NCBI GenBank assembly: GCA_023630585.1
Contig: CM042541.1
Location: 15,182,501-15,246,500, forward strand
Source: Cranoglanis bouderius
Lineage: Eukaryota > Chordata > Actinopteri > Siluriformes > Cranoglanididae
DNA: 64,000 nucleotides
Direction: 5' to 3'
The translations under genes and the position numbers were made by a program. Below, in pieces: positions 23,894 to 35,601 of this stretch (positions are counted from its first letter, which is position 1; every line of letters begins with the position of its first letter). The notes beneath the pieces are model-generated. The model did not search any database, was not told the origin of the DNA, and saw only the letters and a program-made list of their open reading frames with translations.

Positions 23894-24476
23894 CAGGGTT
23901 GGGAGGGTTACTTTAAAAATGTATTCCGTTACAGTTACGAATTACTTCATAAAAAATATAAGTATCAGTAATATCAGTAACATAATCCAAGTATCACAAT
24001 ATGAAAGTAATGTAATCCGATTATTTTTGGATTACATCAAGGTCACATATGTAAATAAAGTCAAGAGAAAAGCAATATGATCTAAAATACTTGTATTTAG
24101 AGCTTATTTTAGAGCTTAAAAACTGATGCGAGCAACATTACATCACAAAACATTTCAGAGAACAATTTGTGTTAATTTCTACCAAATTAACTTTGCACAA
24201 AATTTCTTTGCACATGCAGCAGGAGGTTGCTCATGTGAGTCACGAGTGGCACGAGAGAACCAGAACTATAATCAATCAGCTGTCTATATTGTGTTATGTC
24301 AAAAGATTAATTTCTTTGGTTTTAAATGTAAATAAATATAATCCTGATAGTATTCCCATGTCCCTGTATTCTGATTACTTTTTTTTTGACATAACTGTAA
24401 CGGATTACAGTTACCAATTTTTTTGTATCCGGATTATGTAACGCCGTTACATGTATTCCGTTACTCCCCAAGCCTG
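23894..24476. mobile_element. Non-autonomous hAT-like element with 8-base target duplication
   Basis: The left end 'cagggttgggagggttac' and right end 'cgttactccccaagcctg' are imperfect inverted copies. Internal blocks 'gtattccgttac' and 'ggattac' also recur in inverted form. Flanking octamers TTTATTTA (left) and GTTATTTA (right) agree at 7 of 8 positions, fitting the 8-base duplications made by hAT-type transposases. No coding content. Confidence 0.7.
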
Positions 24477-24620
24477 GTTATTTATTCAGAACATGTCTGG
24501 CAGAATTTGCACCATATTTCAACTGATTCATCATTTACTAACAATGTTTGACTTTGCTTAACTCAACTTATCATCTTACAAAAACATCCAAATCCCAGAG
24601 CTTAGTCATCTTGTTAGAGC

Positions 24621-24659
<39 letters not shown>

Positions 24660-25635
24660 AGTTGTATTGTATTTTCACAATAATGATCAAACCACAGGAG
24701 AACTGATAGTACACTAATACCTCAAAGCTTAATTCTTGGTTTTGTGCCAAGAAGAACTGGACTGAAGATGTTGAAGGTTTTGGGTCTGTGATTCAAAGAG
24801 GAAATGGAAAGTACAGACAAGATGTGGGTGTCTGTGACATTTGCAATTACAGATCCACTGTTTGCAGGCCTATAGCATAAAAAGTGCACACAACTGTGCC
24901 AAAAGATTTACCCCATGCACTTAGGGGATGACTCTGATTTGTGCTGAGTAGCTTGATAAAACAGCAGGGACTCTACATATGACCAGAGGGTGAACATCAA
25001 AGACCATGTGTTCTCCACTGTATGATACTGTAAAAAAAAAAAAAAAAAAAAGAGAGAGAGTATAAAGTGAAGATGTTGAATTTCTGTTATAGAAATCTAT
25101 CAGTGCTAATGCTAAAAAGGTCAATGTGTGTGTGTGGAAGAGAAGATAATGCTTTCATTCGTGGTCATTTTTTGAGAATGTTTTTAAGAGCTGAGAAGTT
25201 GCTTTCTGGAGTTTATGATCAAACTCATCATGTTTAATACCAAAGCTAAATATTTGTCTGATGATCTAAACAGCTTGGATTTAAATGGATTAAAATTTAA
25301 ACCAAAAATCTTACATCTCAGAACTACATTCTTGGAAAAACAAAAGAGTTTCTGAAGGGTTATTTGCTTCCTTATGGGTTTCCTTCCAGGCACTCTGTTG
25401 TAAGAGATAGGAAGTTGTCTTGTTGAATCATGTAGCTACTTTTACAGTTTCATCAAGTCACAGGTATCTGTGGCTCATCAAGGACGGAGCTTAAGCAAAT
25501 TTGCGTAACTGGTCTCAGACTTGTGTTTAGCATAAATACATAGTGTTTAGCATAAATAATTTTAAAGGCACAACATAAAGGTTTAGCAATATTTGCTAAG
25601 CTATTTGGCCAACTACTTAAACACATTACCATGCC
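24477..25635. other. Non-genic DNA with long T and A runs
   Basis: A T run of about 30 lies at 24627-24655 and an A run of about 19 at 25033-25051. No gene seen. Confidence 0.5.
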
Positions 25636-25636
25636 A

Positions 25637-25700
<64 letters not shown>

Positions 25701-25701
25701 G
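25636..25701. repeat. (GAAA)n microsatellite
   Basis: About 16 GAAA units, followed by a purine-rich flank to about 25810. Confidence 0.96.
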
Positions 25702-26159
25702 GAGGTGGGCAGGAGAGCGGGACAGACAAAAAGAAAGAAGTAAGAAATGAAAGATGAGAGAATGAATAGGAAGAGGGTGATAAAGAGCAAAAGAAAAGGA
25801 TAGAGAGAAAGAATAAACCAGTATAAAAAAGCTCACTAGCAAGCTATAGTAAGAAGTGTGGGAAATGTGTGATAATAGATCTTCCCTCTCACTCACTCTA
25901 CAGGGTTATATAACCCCCACCCCCCCACCACCCCCCCTTATGATGCTAATATCTAGGCATCTTCAACAGCACCACCCTGATTAGGAGGCATGATCTCGCT
26001 GATCTGATTTATCATCTCCAGTCGTGCAAAATTTAAGTGACTGTGAGGGATGAATGCAGGTGCACTGAGAAAAAACAACAACTCTTAAAATCATGAGAAA
26101 TGTGTGATGGTTTTCGCTTTACTGTTCTGTTGACTTTATTTAAAAAAATATCTGCTACT

Positions 26160-26162
<3 letters not shown>
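25702..26162. other. Non-genic DNA
   Basis: Purine-rich stretch, then a short C-rich patch at 25915-25936. No gene supported. Confidence 0.45.
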
Positions 26163-26202
<40 letters not shown>

Positions 26203-26217
26203 ACACGCACACACACC
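26163..26217. repeat. (CA)n microsatellite
   Basis: Interrupted CA array that directly abuts the left terminus of the next Tc1 element. Confidence 0.95.
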
Positions 26218-26218
26218 T

Positions 26219-26750
26219 ATCAGCCATGACATTAAAACCACTGACAGTTGAAGAGAATAACATTGATTATAATGGCACCTGTCAAGGGGTGGGATATATT
26301 AGGCAGCAAGTGATGTGTTGGAAGCAGGAAAAATGGGCAAGTGTAAGGATCTGAGCGACTTTGTTGCAGACCAAGTACATCCCTTCATGGGAACGGTATT
26401 CCCCAATGGTAGTGGCCTCTTTCAGCAGGATAATGCGCCCTGCCACACTGCAAAAATTGTTCAGGAATGATTTGAGGAACATGACAAAGAGTTCAGGGTG
26501 TTGACTTGGTCTCCAAATTCCCCAGATCTGATGCTGACCAACAATCTGTGGGATGTGCAGGACAAACATTTCCGATCCACCCCACCTTGCAACTTACAGG
26601 ACTTAAAGGATCTGCTGCTAATTTCTTAGTGGCAGATAACACAGCACACCTTCAGAGGTCATGTGGAGTCCATGCCTCAATGAGTCTGTTTTGGCGGTAC
26701 AAAGGGGACCTACACAATATGAGGCAGGTGGTGTTAATGTTATGATTGAT
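26219..26750 (+). mobile_element. Tc1-like transposon family D, copy 1, internally deleted
   Basis: The left terminus 'atcagccatgacattaaaac' and right terminus 'gttaatgttatgattgat' are inverted. The interior jumps from 'ctgagcgactttg' straight to 'ttgcagaccaagtacatccc', skipping the N-terminal half of the transposase. The remainder still reads like 'FQQDNAPCHTAKI' (second Asp) but is broken by a stop after 'IVQE'. Closely related to 40144-40982. Confidence 0.85.
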
Positions 26751-26799
26751 GTTTTTTAAAAAAAAATTAAAGTGTTTTGATTTTAGATTATCCTTCAGT

Positions 26800-27195
26800 T
26801 GGAACCATTTACAAAGTGCCATTACTTCCCCAGGTAAGCAATGCACACGCACCTGGCCGTCCACATGATGTAAAAGAAAATGTGACTCATTAGACCAGGC
26901 CACCTTCTTCCATTGCTCAGTGGTCCAGTTCTGATGCTCACGTGCCCATTATAGGCACTATTGGGGTAGACGGGGGTCAGAAAGGGCACTCTGACTGTGT
27001 GTTCTGATGCCTTTCTATCATAGCCAGCATTAACTTTTTCAGCAAGTTGTGCTACAGTAGCTCTTCTGTGGGATCGGACCAGACAGTCTAGCCTTCGCTC
27101 CCCACGTGCATCAATGAGCCTTGGGCACCCATGACCCTGTTGCCAGTTCACCGGTTGTCCTTCCTTGGACCACTTTTGGTAGGTACTAACCACTG
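26800..27195 (-). pseudogene. Inverted transposase fragment of family D
   Basis: The minus strand encodes 'VVSTYQKWSKEGQPVNWQQG' and later 'VAWSNESHFLLHHVDG', the end of the DNA-binding half and the first catalytic Asp region (Asp replaced by Asn). At the DNA level, 27070-27195 read in reverse matches 40380-40500 of the family D copy, for example 'ggacaaccggtgaac' and 'gacagggtcatgggtgccca' with few changes. This is part of the region missing from the adjacent copy, here in opposite orientation. Confidence 0.82.
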
Positions 27196-27679
27196 CCTTC
27201 AAAATAATGAAATTAAATGTTTAAAAAAAAAAATACTGTAAAGAGCAGTAAACAGTAGTAAATGAAACAAAGTCAATATTTGGTGTGACAAAAAAGTAAA
27301 AATAAAAATAGTAGTCTCCGGTACAATTAGTGCAGTTTTATGAGCTAGTAAATGAGGTAAGTTTTATTGAGCATCTTGCAGAACCAGCCACAGTTGGAGA
27401 CTTTGACTTGCTTTGCTTCTTATTTTTGCAGCAAAACCCAGCAGCCTTCATTGTGTTTTTTGTCTGAAAAGTGTCTCTTATGTAATATGCTGCTTTCTTT
27501 AATGACATACAAACATTTTTCTGTAACATTTAATTTTGTGCTAGAAACCTAATGTTTGAGAATCTAAAATGTTTTTGGTACTGACTTGATAATGTAGAAG
27601 TCATAAAATAAAAAGTCTATAACAAAGTTTGTACTAAAAAAATAAATAGGGTGCCTAAAACTTTTGCACAGTACTGTAT
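27196..27679. mobile_element. MITE family N, copy 3, left end lost
   Basis: It matches 11530-11972 in order ('ccttcaaaataat', 'agtaaatgaaacaaagtcaa', 'gagcatcttgcagaacc') and ends with the family terminus 'cttttgcacagtactgta'. The left terminus is missing where it meets the inverted family D fragment. Confidence 0.8.
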
Positions 27680-28606
27680 ATGTGCAAAAAAAAAAAAAAA
27701 ATAGAAATGGGAAATAAGAGCCTATAAGAGAAGGAGAGAAGAAGTACAGTATCATGTCATCAGCACAGTGCATGTGCTCTGAGCAATTTGATGAGGAAAA
27801 ATGGGAAATCCACACAAGCATGTCATGTTTTTCCTATAAATGGCCTCTAACGTGCATGTTTTACTTTGCAATTAAGACATCTCGGTTACAACAACAATCT
27901 GCAAGAAAAGGTCTTGAACCCTTAAAGGCAAATGAAAAAATGGAGCCATTTATCTTCCCTAATTATTATCAGATTCCTGTTGAAAAAAGTTCTTTCAACT
28001 GCTCAAAGGGTTCAAGTAATGACGATAAAGGATGAGACGTTCTGATGAGGAAATAATATGATAATAAAAGGGACAGCCCGTGGCTTTGAAGGAAAAGCTG
28101 ATGGGAGTTAATGTAATTCAGATGGAGAGATGTGTTAACTGAACATTTGTAGGGAAGGGAAGAGAAGAGGAAAAAACAGTTCCAGTCACAGTTTAGGTCA
28201 TTTCAGTCCCAAACTTCAGGGAGAATATGGTTCTCACAGATTCTCAAGAAGCAAGTGCATGTGGGGCATGCTGAAAGAAAATAAAGTATGGGCGTGAAAA
28301 AGAGAGCATGAGACATAGTGTTTGGAAAGTATTTAACATTACAATATTGTGTTATAGAATTAATTTAAAATGGAATAAATTGATTTTTTTTTTTTGGTCA
28401 TTAAGTGATGAATAAACTGTGATCAATCTAACCAGTGTTTTGATTTTACCTAACATTTGCTAACTCTTGTTTGTGTGTATTTTTCTTCTCTTGTCTTTCT
28501 TTCTTTCTTTTTCTTGCTTCTTAGTGAACATAACTACAGATTTTATCTTTCTCTCTATTTTTTCTTTCTCTCTTCAGAACACTCTTCTTTCTTTTTTTTC
28601 CATATA
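27680..28606. other. Non-genic DNA, partly unique
   Basis: After an A run it is mostly non-repetitive to about 28300, then pyrimidine-rich to 28600. No coding exon was recognised. Confidence 0.4.
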
Positions 28607-29680
28607 CAGTGGGTTCAGACCTTTTCGATTTTTGCACACTTTATTGTGTTTTAAATTTAGTAAAAATTGATTAAATTTACTTTTTTGACATGTAATAACC
28701 CATAACAACAAAGTATAAACAAGTTTTTAGAATTCTTTCTTGCAAATTTATTAAGAATCAAAAACTGAAATGTCTCATTTGGCTAAGTATCAAGACCCAT
28801 TATTCGGTACTTTGTTCGGTACTCCTGGCAGGTCCTCTCAAGCTCAATCAGAATGGATGAGGAGGGTCTGTGAATTGCCATCTTCAGCTATCTCCACAGA
28901 TGTTCTAAGGGATTCAGGGCTGGGCCACTCAACCACATTTAGAGACTTGTCCTGAAACTTCTTCAGCATTGCCTAGGCTGTGTGCTTCAGGTCTGTATTT
29001 GGCTGCATTCATTTGTCTTTCAATTCTAACCAGTCTCCCCTGCTTCCTGCTTCTAAGACGTACGCCCATAGCATGATGGTGACACCACAATGCTCCACCT
29101 GCCTTTTCTCCAGAATGGCTTCTATCTAGCCATTCAAGCATAAAGACCTGATTGATGGAATATGTCTGGAATGGTTGTCCTTCTGGTAGGCTCTCAAATA
29201 TCTGCAGGATTTCTGGAGCTCTTTTGCCTGCTTGGCCATGGAAAAGAACCCAGTGGCGACTCGGTTCTTGGACACCTCCCTCACCAAGGCCCTTCTAGCC
29301 TTATTACTGAGTTTGGCCAGAGGACCAGCCCTAGGAAGAGTCTTGGTGGTTCCAAACCTCTTTCATTTCACAATGATGGAGCCCATTGTGCTTCTAGGAA
29401 CATTCAAAGCTTAAGAAATGGTTGCACAGATCTGTGTTTTGACACAATTTGATCACAGAAGACTAAAGACAATTCCTTGGACTTAATGGCTTGGTTTTTG
29501 GTCTGACATGCACTGTGAATTGTGGGACCTTAAACACTCAGGTCTGTGTCTTTCAAAATCATGTCCAATCAATTGAATTTGCCGCAGGTGGACAGTCAAG
29601 TTCTGGAGACATCTCAAGACAATCAAAGCAAACAGGGTGTATCAGATCTCAGTCTGGAGTGATCTCAGTCTGAGTTTTGT
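28607..29680 (-). mobile_element. Tc1-like transposon family H, broken
   Basis: It begins at 'cagtgggttcag' after 'ata', and later has 'tgaattgccatcttcagcta', 'ttggccagaggaccagcc' and 'gtccaatcaattgaatttgc', which match what I know of a widespread fish Tc1 family with its transposase on the minus strand. The transposase is broken by stops and an internal deletion between about 28960 and 29100. The right terminal repeat is degenerate. Confidence 0.75.
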
Positions 29681-30659
29681 ATTAACATACAAAATCTTTA
29701 ATAATAGAAAGTAATCTTCTGCAGATGTGCCTCTGAATGGCCTCAGACATTTTTTTTTTTCTTTTACTACATAGGCACCTGAGCGAATATTTAAAAAAAA
29801 AAAAAAAAAAATCACAAAAAAATCATATTTCCCCTACCCCATTCATAGTATCAAGACTTTTTAAAAGGATTTTTTGTAACTGACCAAAAAAGTCATGTGC
29901 GACAATACTGTTTAGCTAGCAGCATATTCCCATCAAAATTCCCATGCAAATATTTGCAACAACCAATAAACAATAATATTTACATTACATTAAATACATG
30001 ATGTCATTAACATTATGCTCCATTGTTTTCTGAGGGTTGCTGGTGGCCTGTGGGCCTCACAATGAAGAACACATACACAAGTGAACAATCGTCAACCTCC
30101 TTCCTTTTTTTTACTGCGTTACTTTGTTTCCACTGAGTTCACTTTGATGTAAAAGAGTGCATTCACTCTACCTTAAAGGATCTGCGTAGGTAATTTTGGT
30201 ATCTTCCAGGGGATGTTCTGATGCTACATTATCTCCATCGCATCTGTTCTCTTATGCCAAGAATAAACTCAAAGAGAACAACTAATCCCCATTGAACCTG
30301 GGGCCAAACGTTGCAAAGGAAGCCTGGTTTGGTGCCAGACGCAACAGACCTGCTGGCACTTTCAGTTTTAGATTCAAACTCTGTCCTGACCAAAAATAGA
30401 AGTATTTTACTGGAGAGAGCTCAGACAATTAGCATACATCACTATTATCATAACCATAAACCATTGCTTTATAATCAGATTACAGTTAATGTTACTTTCA
30501 CTATCTGCAGTACAGTGTCAGAATAAAATTTCTCCCCTTTCAGTATAAAGTGGGCCTGGCTAATCTTGGGTTAAGTTTGTGCAAACTTCGCCCTCACCAG
30601 TCACAAGGCTAAACTTGCTTGATGGCCCCTCACAGCGTTGATCAAAATTATGTATTCAA
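29681..30659. other. Non-genic DNA
   Basis: A and T homopolymers lie near 29751-29762 and 29792-29810. No gene recognised. Confidence 0.45.
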
Positions 30660-30805
30660 ATTTGAATGTATTTTCAAGTCTTGGACTCAGGGAGGACACT
30701 GGAGTACCCAGAGGAAACCCGCGAAGTATAGGCAGAACATGCAAACTCTATGCACATCGGGCGGAGGCAGGAAAGCCCCCAACCCCGGAAGTGCGACGTA
30801 ACCAG
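30660..30805 (-). mobile_element. SINE body fragment
   Basis: The blocks 'ggagtacccagaggaaaccc', 'agaacatgcaaactct' and 'ggaggcagga' correspond to those in the SINE at 35319-35601. The tRNA-like head and the ATGG tail are not present. Confidence 0.55.
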
Positions 30806-30814
30806 AAAAGCCTC

Positions 30815-30990
30815 ATCTAGTGAGCAAAAGGTAACCTAGCAAGTGACATCTAACCTAATGTGTGAAAGCTGACCTACTGAGTTAACTCTAACCTAGCCAG
30901 TGAAAGATAACCTAGTAAGTGAAAGGCAACTAGGGAGTAAAATCTAATATAGTGAGTTAACGTTAACCTAGTGAGTAAGCAAAAGCTGCT
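30815..30990. repeat. Degenerate ~21-base minisatellite
   Basis: Repeated variants of 'gtgagtgaaagctaaccta' (for example 'gtgaaagataacctagt' and 'gtgagttaacgttaaccta') occur about eight times. Confidence 0.7.
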
Positions 30991-32299
30991 GTGTAACTGT
31001 ATATTTGGGTAGTTGCTATATGGAGCTTGAACAATCCTGATTCTGTGCCATGTTTGACTGCTTGATTGACATCACAGTCAGTTTTTTTTGTTTCTTTTTT
31101 ATTCAAACTTTATTCCCTGGTACTTTAAGACAGCTATATGGCAGACATAGCCTCTAAAGTGTCTAGGAAAATCAGCATTAAGCTTTATTTTCACAGTGCC
31201 ATGAACAAGCCAGTGAGCTGACCTTGCTAGGATGTGTCATGAACACATTTCAAGAGCCAAATAAAATATTAGTCCAAGCTAAGCTCAAGAAGTGTTTGCA
31301 TCCCAGTAGCTGAAACCACAGAAGGGATGCGAATGTGCTTCACATAAACGGATGGCCGTGTGAGGACAGTGAGACATGTGGCATACACAGCTCCTCACTC
31401 GGGGAGAGCAGACGGTTTGATCCAGCATATGCAGTTAGAGATGCAAGCCCTCGTGAGCCACTTCCTCTTTGGGCTTCCTTCATGGCTTGCTAACAGTTCT
31501 GCAGTGACACGACTGGCCTTTTGAAGTTGCTTTTAAGAGCACAATTATTTACTCCTGGCCAGACAGTACAGTCACTTCTCACCTTTTTAATAAGCCACTC
31601 ATAGACCAGGGTTTGACTTTTTTTTTCTTCCCCTCATTCTTACTCCACAAGATGCCTAAGTGCTCCCATAAATTCCCTGTCACTTGGCTGTGAACATGCC
31701 TCACCACCCACCCCCCTAACCCCCCCCCCCCCCCCCCCCCGGCATCTTCCCGAGTCGGCTCTCCTGCTACATTTCAAGCCACTCTGAATGTGGCTTCTGT
31801 TCTTTTGATTCTTGATGAATCTGGTGCAACTGAGCCATTAGCTCGCCGGATCATAGGAAGTTCAAAAGCGCCGTCTGTGTGTTAAAAAAAAAACCCACCT
31901 TTCCTGAACCAGCTCCAAGAACTTTCATTCTGTCAGGTTTTTTTTTTTTAAGCCCTGACGCGTTAAGGAAAGCAGGGAAAGAGAGGGGGTCTTGATGTAC
32001 TGTGTCATTAATAACACAATCCCATCTGTTTTGAAATATATTTACCCCATCTGGTTCCATTTAGCTTCATAGGAACCTGATGTGGACGCCGTTAGGGAGA
32101 CAGTTTGGAGCGTGTTGGTGGCAGGTCAAGACAGGGCACGCTGACACAGCCAGAAAGATCTTGGGTTTGTATGGAAGACCCTTGGGTCAGAGGATAGACC
32201 ACCTGGACCCATAACCCATTTAATCCCATCAACACAATCGTGTTGTTGATTAAAATTAAAATATACATTGTTTCCATTTCATAATATTTCAATATGTGG
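30991..32299. other. Non-genic DNA with a poly-C tract
   Basis: It contains a 21-base C run at 31720-31740 preceded by further C-rich sequence. The stretches 31190-31680 and 31780-32200 look non-repetitive. No exon was identified. Confidence 0.45.
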
Positions 32300-32720
32300 C
32301 TGGTTCTAATACGTTATAGTTTCTATAACAGCTCATTCAAAAGGAACTTGTATAGTGGATGCTCCACATAATCTAAGGTTAATAATAATCTGATTTTAAA
32401 TAACGTTGTTTATATATATATAATCCTATATGTTTATATATATATATATATATATATAATGTTTATATATATAATCATTGACATAGTGAAGTTTTCTATA
32501 AGGTGATGTTTAATAAACATTTATGGAAGGAGTCTCCAGTTTCAGAGCTTTGTGATAGTCAATACGTTTTTCTACACAAGAGTCTTTCCGCTCTCTTTTA
32601 ACATTTTTTTTTTGTCTTATTAAATGCAAGAGAGTGAAAAAAAAGGCTGATGTAGGAACGACTGTAAGTGATAATAGGAACAAACTTGTCTTACTAATGT
32701 TTAACAGCATTAGATTATAC
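32300..32720 (+). mobile_element. Dispersed repeat family J, copy 4
   Basis: It holds family J blocks 'ataacagctcattca', 'aacttgtata', 'tttatggaaggagtctcc' and 'gcaagagagtgaaaaa', interrupted by TATA simple repeats at about 32413-32475. Confidence 0.55.
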
Positions 32721-32915
32721 TATAAACATTTAACTATAAACTATAAACATTTAACATATTTGAAAAAGCATACCTTTTGTGCCTTGTGTAGTTAATTTAA
32801 GGTAAGTAATCTGGGATTTTTATTGTAGTGTCATTCTTTATTTGAGTTAATTAGCTGTGTTAGACTGATGGACATTTCCATGATTTTTTCATGAAACAGA
32901 ATTGGTAATTATATA

Positions 32916-33992
32916 CACTGTCTGGCCAAATGTATGTGGACACCTGACCATCCCGTTCCAAAACCATGAACATTAATATGGAGACACCCCCCCCCCCTTT
33001 TTTTTGGCGGCTGTAACATCCTCCATACTTTTGGGAAACCTTTCTACATGATTTTGGAGTGTGTCTATGGGAATGTGTGCCCATTCGATCAAAAGAGCAT
33101 TTGTGAGATCAGACACTGATGTTGGTTGGACGAGAAGGCCTAGCTCGCATTAGTGTTGAGATCGGGGCTTTGTGCAGGCCATTGGAGTTCCTTCATACCA
33201 AACTCATCAAACCATGTATTTATGAACCTCGCTATGTGGGCACAACTATGCTGGATCAGTAAAGGGTATTTCTTCCCCATATAGTTGCCACAAAGCAGGA
33301 AGCAAACAGTTGTCTAAAATGTCTTTGTGTGCTGTATCATTAACATTAACCCTTCAGTGGGTCCAAGACCAAACCCTGAAAAACAGCCCCAGACCATTAT
33401 CCTTCATCCACCAAACTTTACTGTTGGCACTATGCATTCCAGTAGGTAGCATTCTCCTGGCATTATCCAAACCAAGATTCATCCAATGGCAGTGTGCTTA
33501 ACACCACTCCAGCCGACGCTTGGCATTGCGCATAGTGATCTTAGGCTTGTATGCAGCTGCTCAGCCATGGAAACCCATTTCATGACGCTCCTGACACATA
33601 GTTCCTGTGCTGATATTGCTTCTATAGGCAGTTTAGAACTCTACAGTTAGTGATGCAACAGAAGATAGGCAATTTCTTTATGTAGTATGTGCTTCAGCAG
33701 CCCCACTCTGGGACTTTGCATGGTCTAGCACTTTGTAGCTGAGCTGTTCTTGCTCCTAGAAGCTTCCATTTCACAATAATAGCACTTATTAATAATAACA
33801 TAGTTGACCAGGGAAGATGTAGTAAAGCAGAAATTTGACAAACTGAGTCGTGGTAAAGGTGGCATCCTAGGACAGTGAGAAGTTTAAAGGCATTAAGCTC
33901 TTCAGTATGACCCATTCTACTTCCAATGTTTGTCTGAAACACCTGAACTCAATCATCAGGGGGGGTATCCACATACTTTTGGCCATACAGTG
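32916..33992 (-). mobile_element. Tc1-like transposon family G, copy 2 (longest)
   Basis: The termini 'cactgtctggccaaatgtat' and 'acttttggccatacagtg' are inverted. The minus strand reads a heavily mutated transposase. 'ctgagcagctgcatacaag' leads into coding like 'WMNLGLDNA' (first catalytic region) and 'MKDNGLGLFFR' (glycine-rich strand). A shortened region carrying 'ELQWPAQSPDL'-like coding appears near 33190. Multiple stops and deletions. Confidence 0.78.
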
Positions 33993-34829
33993 TACAGTAT
34001 GTGTCACATATGGAGATGATTTTTGTCTTTTTTTTTTTCTTTTTTTTTTAAATGGACATAAGAGTTTGAGTTATTAAAATCAGTCAACTGTTAAAAGACA
34101 AAATAGGAATTTGAGTTATTATACGAAACTGAAATGTTGAACAATAAAATTGGAGGTTGAGTTATTATAAAACTCAAATGTGAAAGGGAAAAATAAGAAT
34201 TATTAAAATTAAAATAATAGCAAAATGAGAGTTCGAGTTAATAAAATAACCCAACTGGTGGAACTAATTAATTATATTGTATGTAACGATGCTTAAACAA
34301 ATATATCAGCCAAAAATGTACATAATTTCACTGTTACTAAAAATGTATTTGATTGGCCAAGACACGTTCACTGTCCAACATTTTCTTCTTTTTTAGTTTT
34401 GCCCCGAGGCTACGATGGTAATGTAGCTAATAAGTTTGGGAAGCTTATAACCCTTATGGAATTGTGCTGCTTTTACAAAATCTGTTTTTTCAGATTAAGA
34501 AACATTGAATTTGTGTTTAAAATGTAAAATATTTGATTTTTACAATACAGGCTACTTCTATTACATGTTAGATATATTAGCGCTGTAGCTCCAGTAAAAC
34601 ACTAAAGAAGAGAAATTCTGAGACTAAACATGTCTTGGTTGATTGACTCCATTTGGGGTAAAGTGGGAAAATGATCTTGTCCACATGAGGGCCTCTAACA
34701 TCAAATCTACAATGACTAGATAGATCTGTCTTTCATTGGCTTGTCTGTATCATTCACACTCAGTGATGTCTTTATACCAAGACTGAAGAATGATAAGGTT
34801 TTATCTGAAAAAATTGCTTATAACAAAAA
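33993..34829. other. AT-rich non-genic DNA
   Basis: It includes diverged repeats of 'gagttattaaaa' at about 34060-34250. No gene seen. Confidence 0.45.
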
Positions 34830-35190
34830 TGTTATTACTTACATTATGGCAGCTAAAGTCATTCCCTAAACCTGCATCTCTTTTTTCCCCAGTGTCTCTT
34901 GAAATTAGTAAGACAAAATAAAAATGTATCTTGTCATGTGTAAACTCTTCTGTCCTGAAGACTTTCCTGTGCTGGAAAACACTGACACTGGAGACTCCTT
35001 CCATAAATGTTAAATAAATGTCTCGTTACAGAAAACTTTGCCATATCAACAATGATTACATGTGTTTTTTTTAATCTATTTATGTGGAGACTCCATCGTA
35101 CAAGTCCCTGTGAATGAGTTGTTAACAGAAACTATAATGTACTAGAATGAGTGCATATACAGTAAACTGTAATTTATAGCTGGTAGGTAG
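34830..35190 (-). mobile_element. Dispersed repeat family J, copy 5 (reverse orientation)
   Basis: It shares 'tcctgaagacttt', 'gagactccttccataaatgt' and 'aagtccctgtgaatgagttg' with the other family J copies. Confidence 0.6.
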
Positions 35191-35318
35191 AGCTAATTTC
35201 TGAACAAGAAAAACATAAACAAAAGCCTGAAATGAAGAAAGTAGACATTTTTGTTTTTCTGCAATATTATGAAGAAGGTCTTAAGGGTATCTTCACTTTA
35301 TATGAGTATTGCAGCTCT

Positions 35319-35601
35319 ATCCATCCATCCATCCATCCATTTTCTGTACTGTTTATGCTACACAGGGTCATGAAGGAGCCTGGAGCCTATCTCAGGGAAC
35401 ACACTACAGACAATTTGAAATGCCAATCAGCCTACAACACATGCCTTTGGACTGGGGGAGGAAACCGCAGTACCCGGAAGAAACCCCCGAAGCACGAGGA
35501 CAACATGCAAGCTCTGAGCACACAGTGCAGAGGCAGGATTTTAACCCCCGACCCTAGAGGTGCAAGGCACGTGTACTAACCACTAAGCCACCATGCCCCC
35601 C
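35319..35601 (-). mobile_element. tRNA-derived SINE with (ATGG)n tail
   Basis: Read on the minus strand from 35601, it starts 'ggggggcatggtggcttagt' with an A-box-like 'tggcttagtggtta'. A degenerate B box ('gggggttaaaatcc', compare GGTTCRANNCC) follows about 40 bases later. The body includes 'cccagtccaaaggcatgtg', and the tail of ATGG units ends at 35319. This order (tRNA-like promoter, body, short tandem tail) is characteristic of SINEs transcribed by RNA polymerase III. The eroded B box suggests an old copy. Confidence 0.72.

Noticed and set aside
25453..25896. 147-codon Phe/Leu/Ser-rich frame
   Set aside because: Translation of the GAAA repeat complement and its purine-rich flank.
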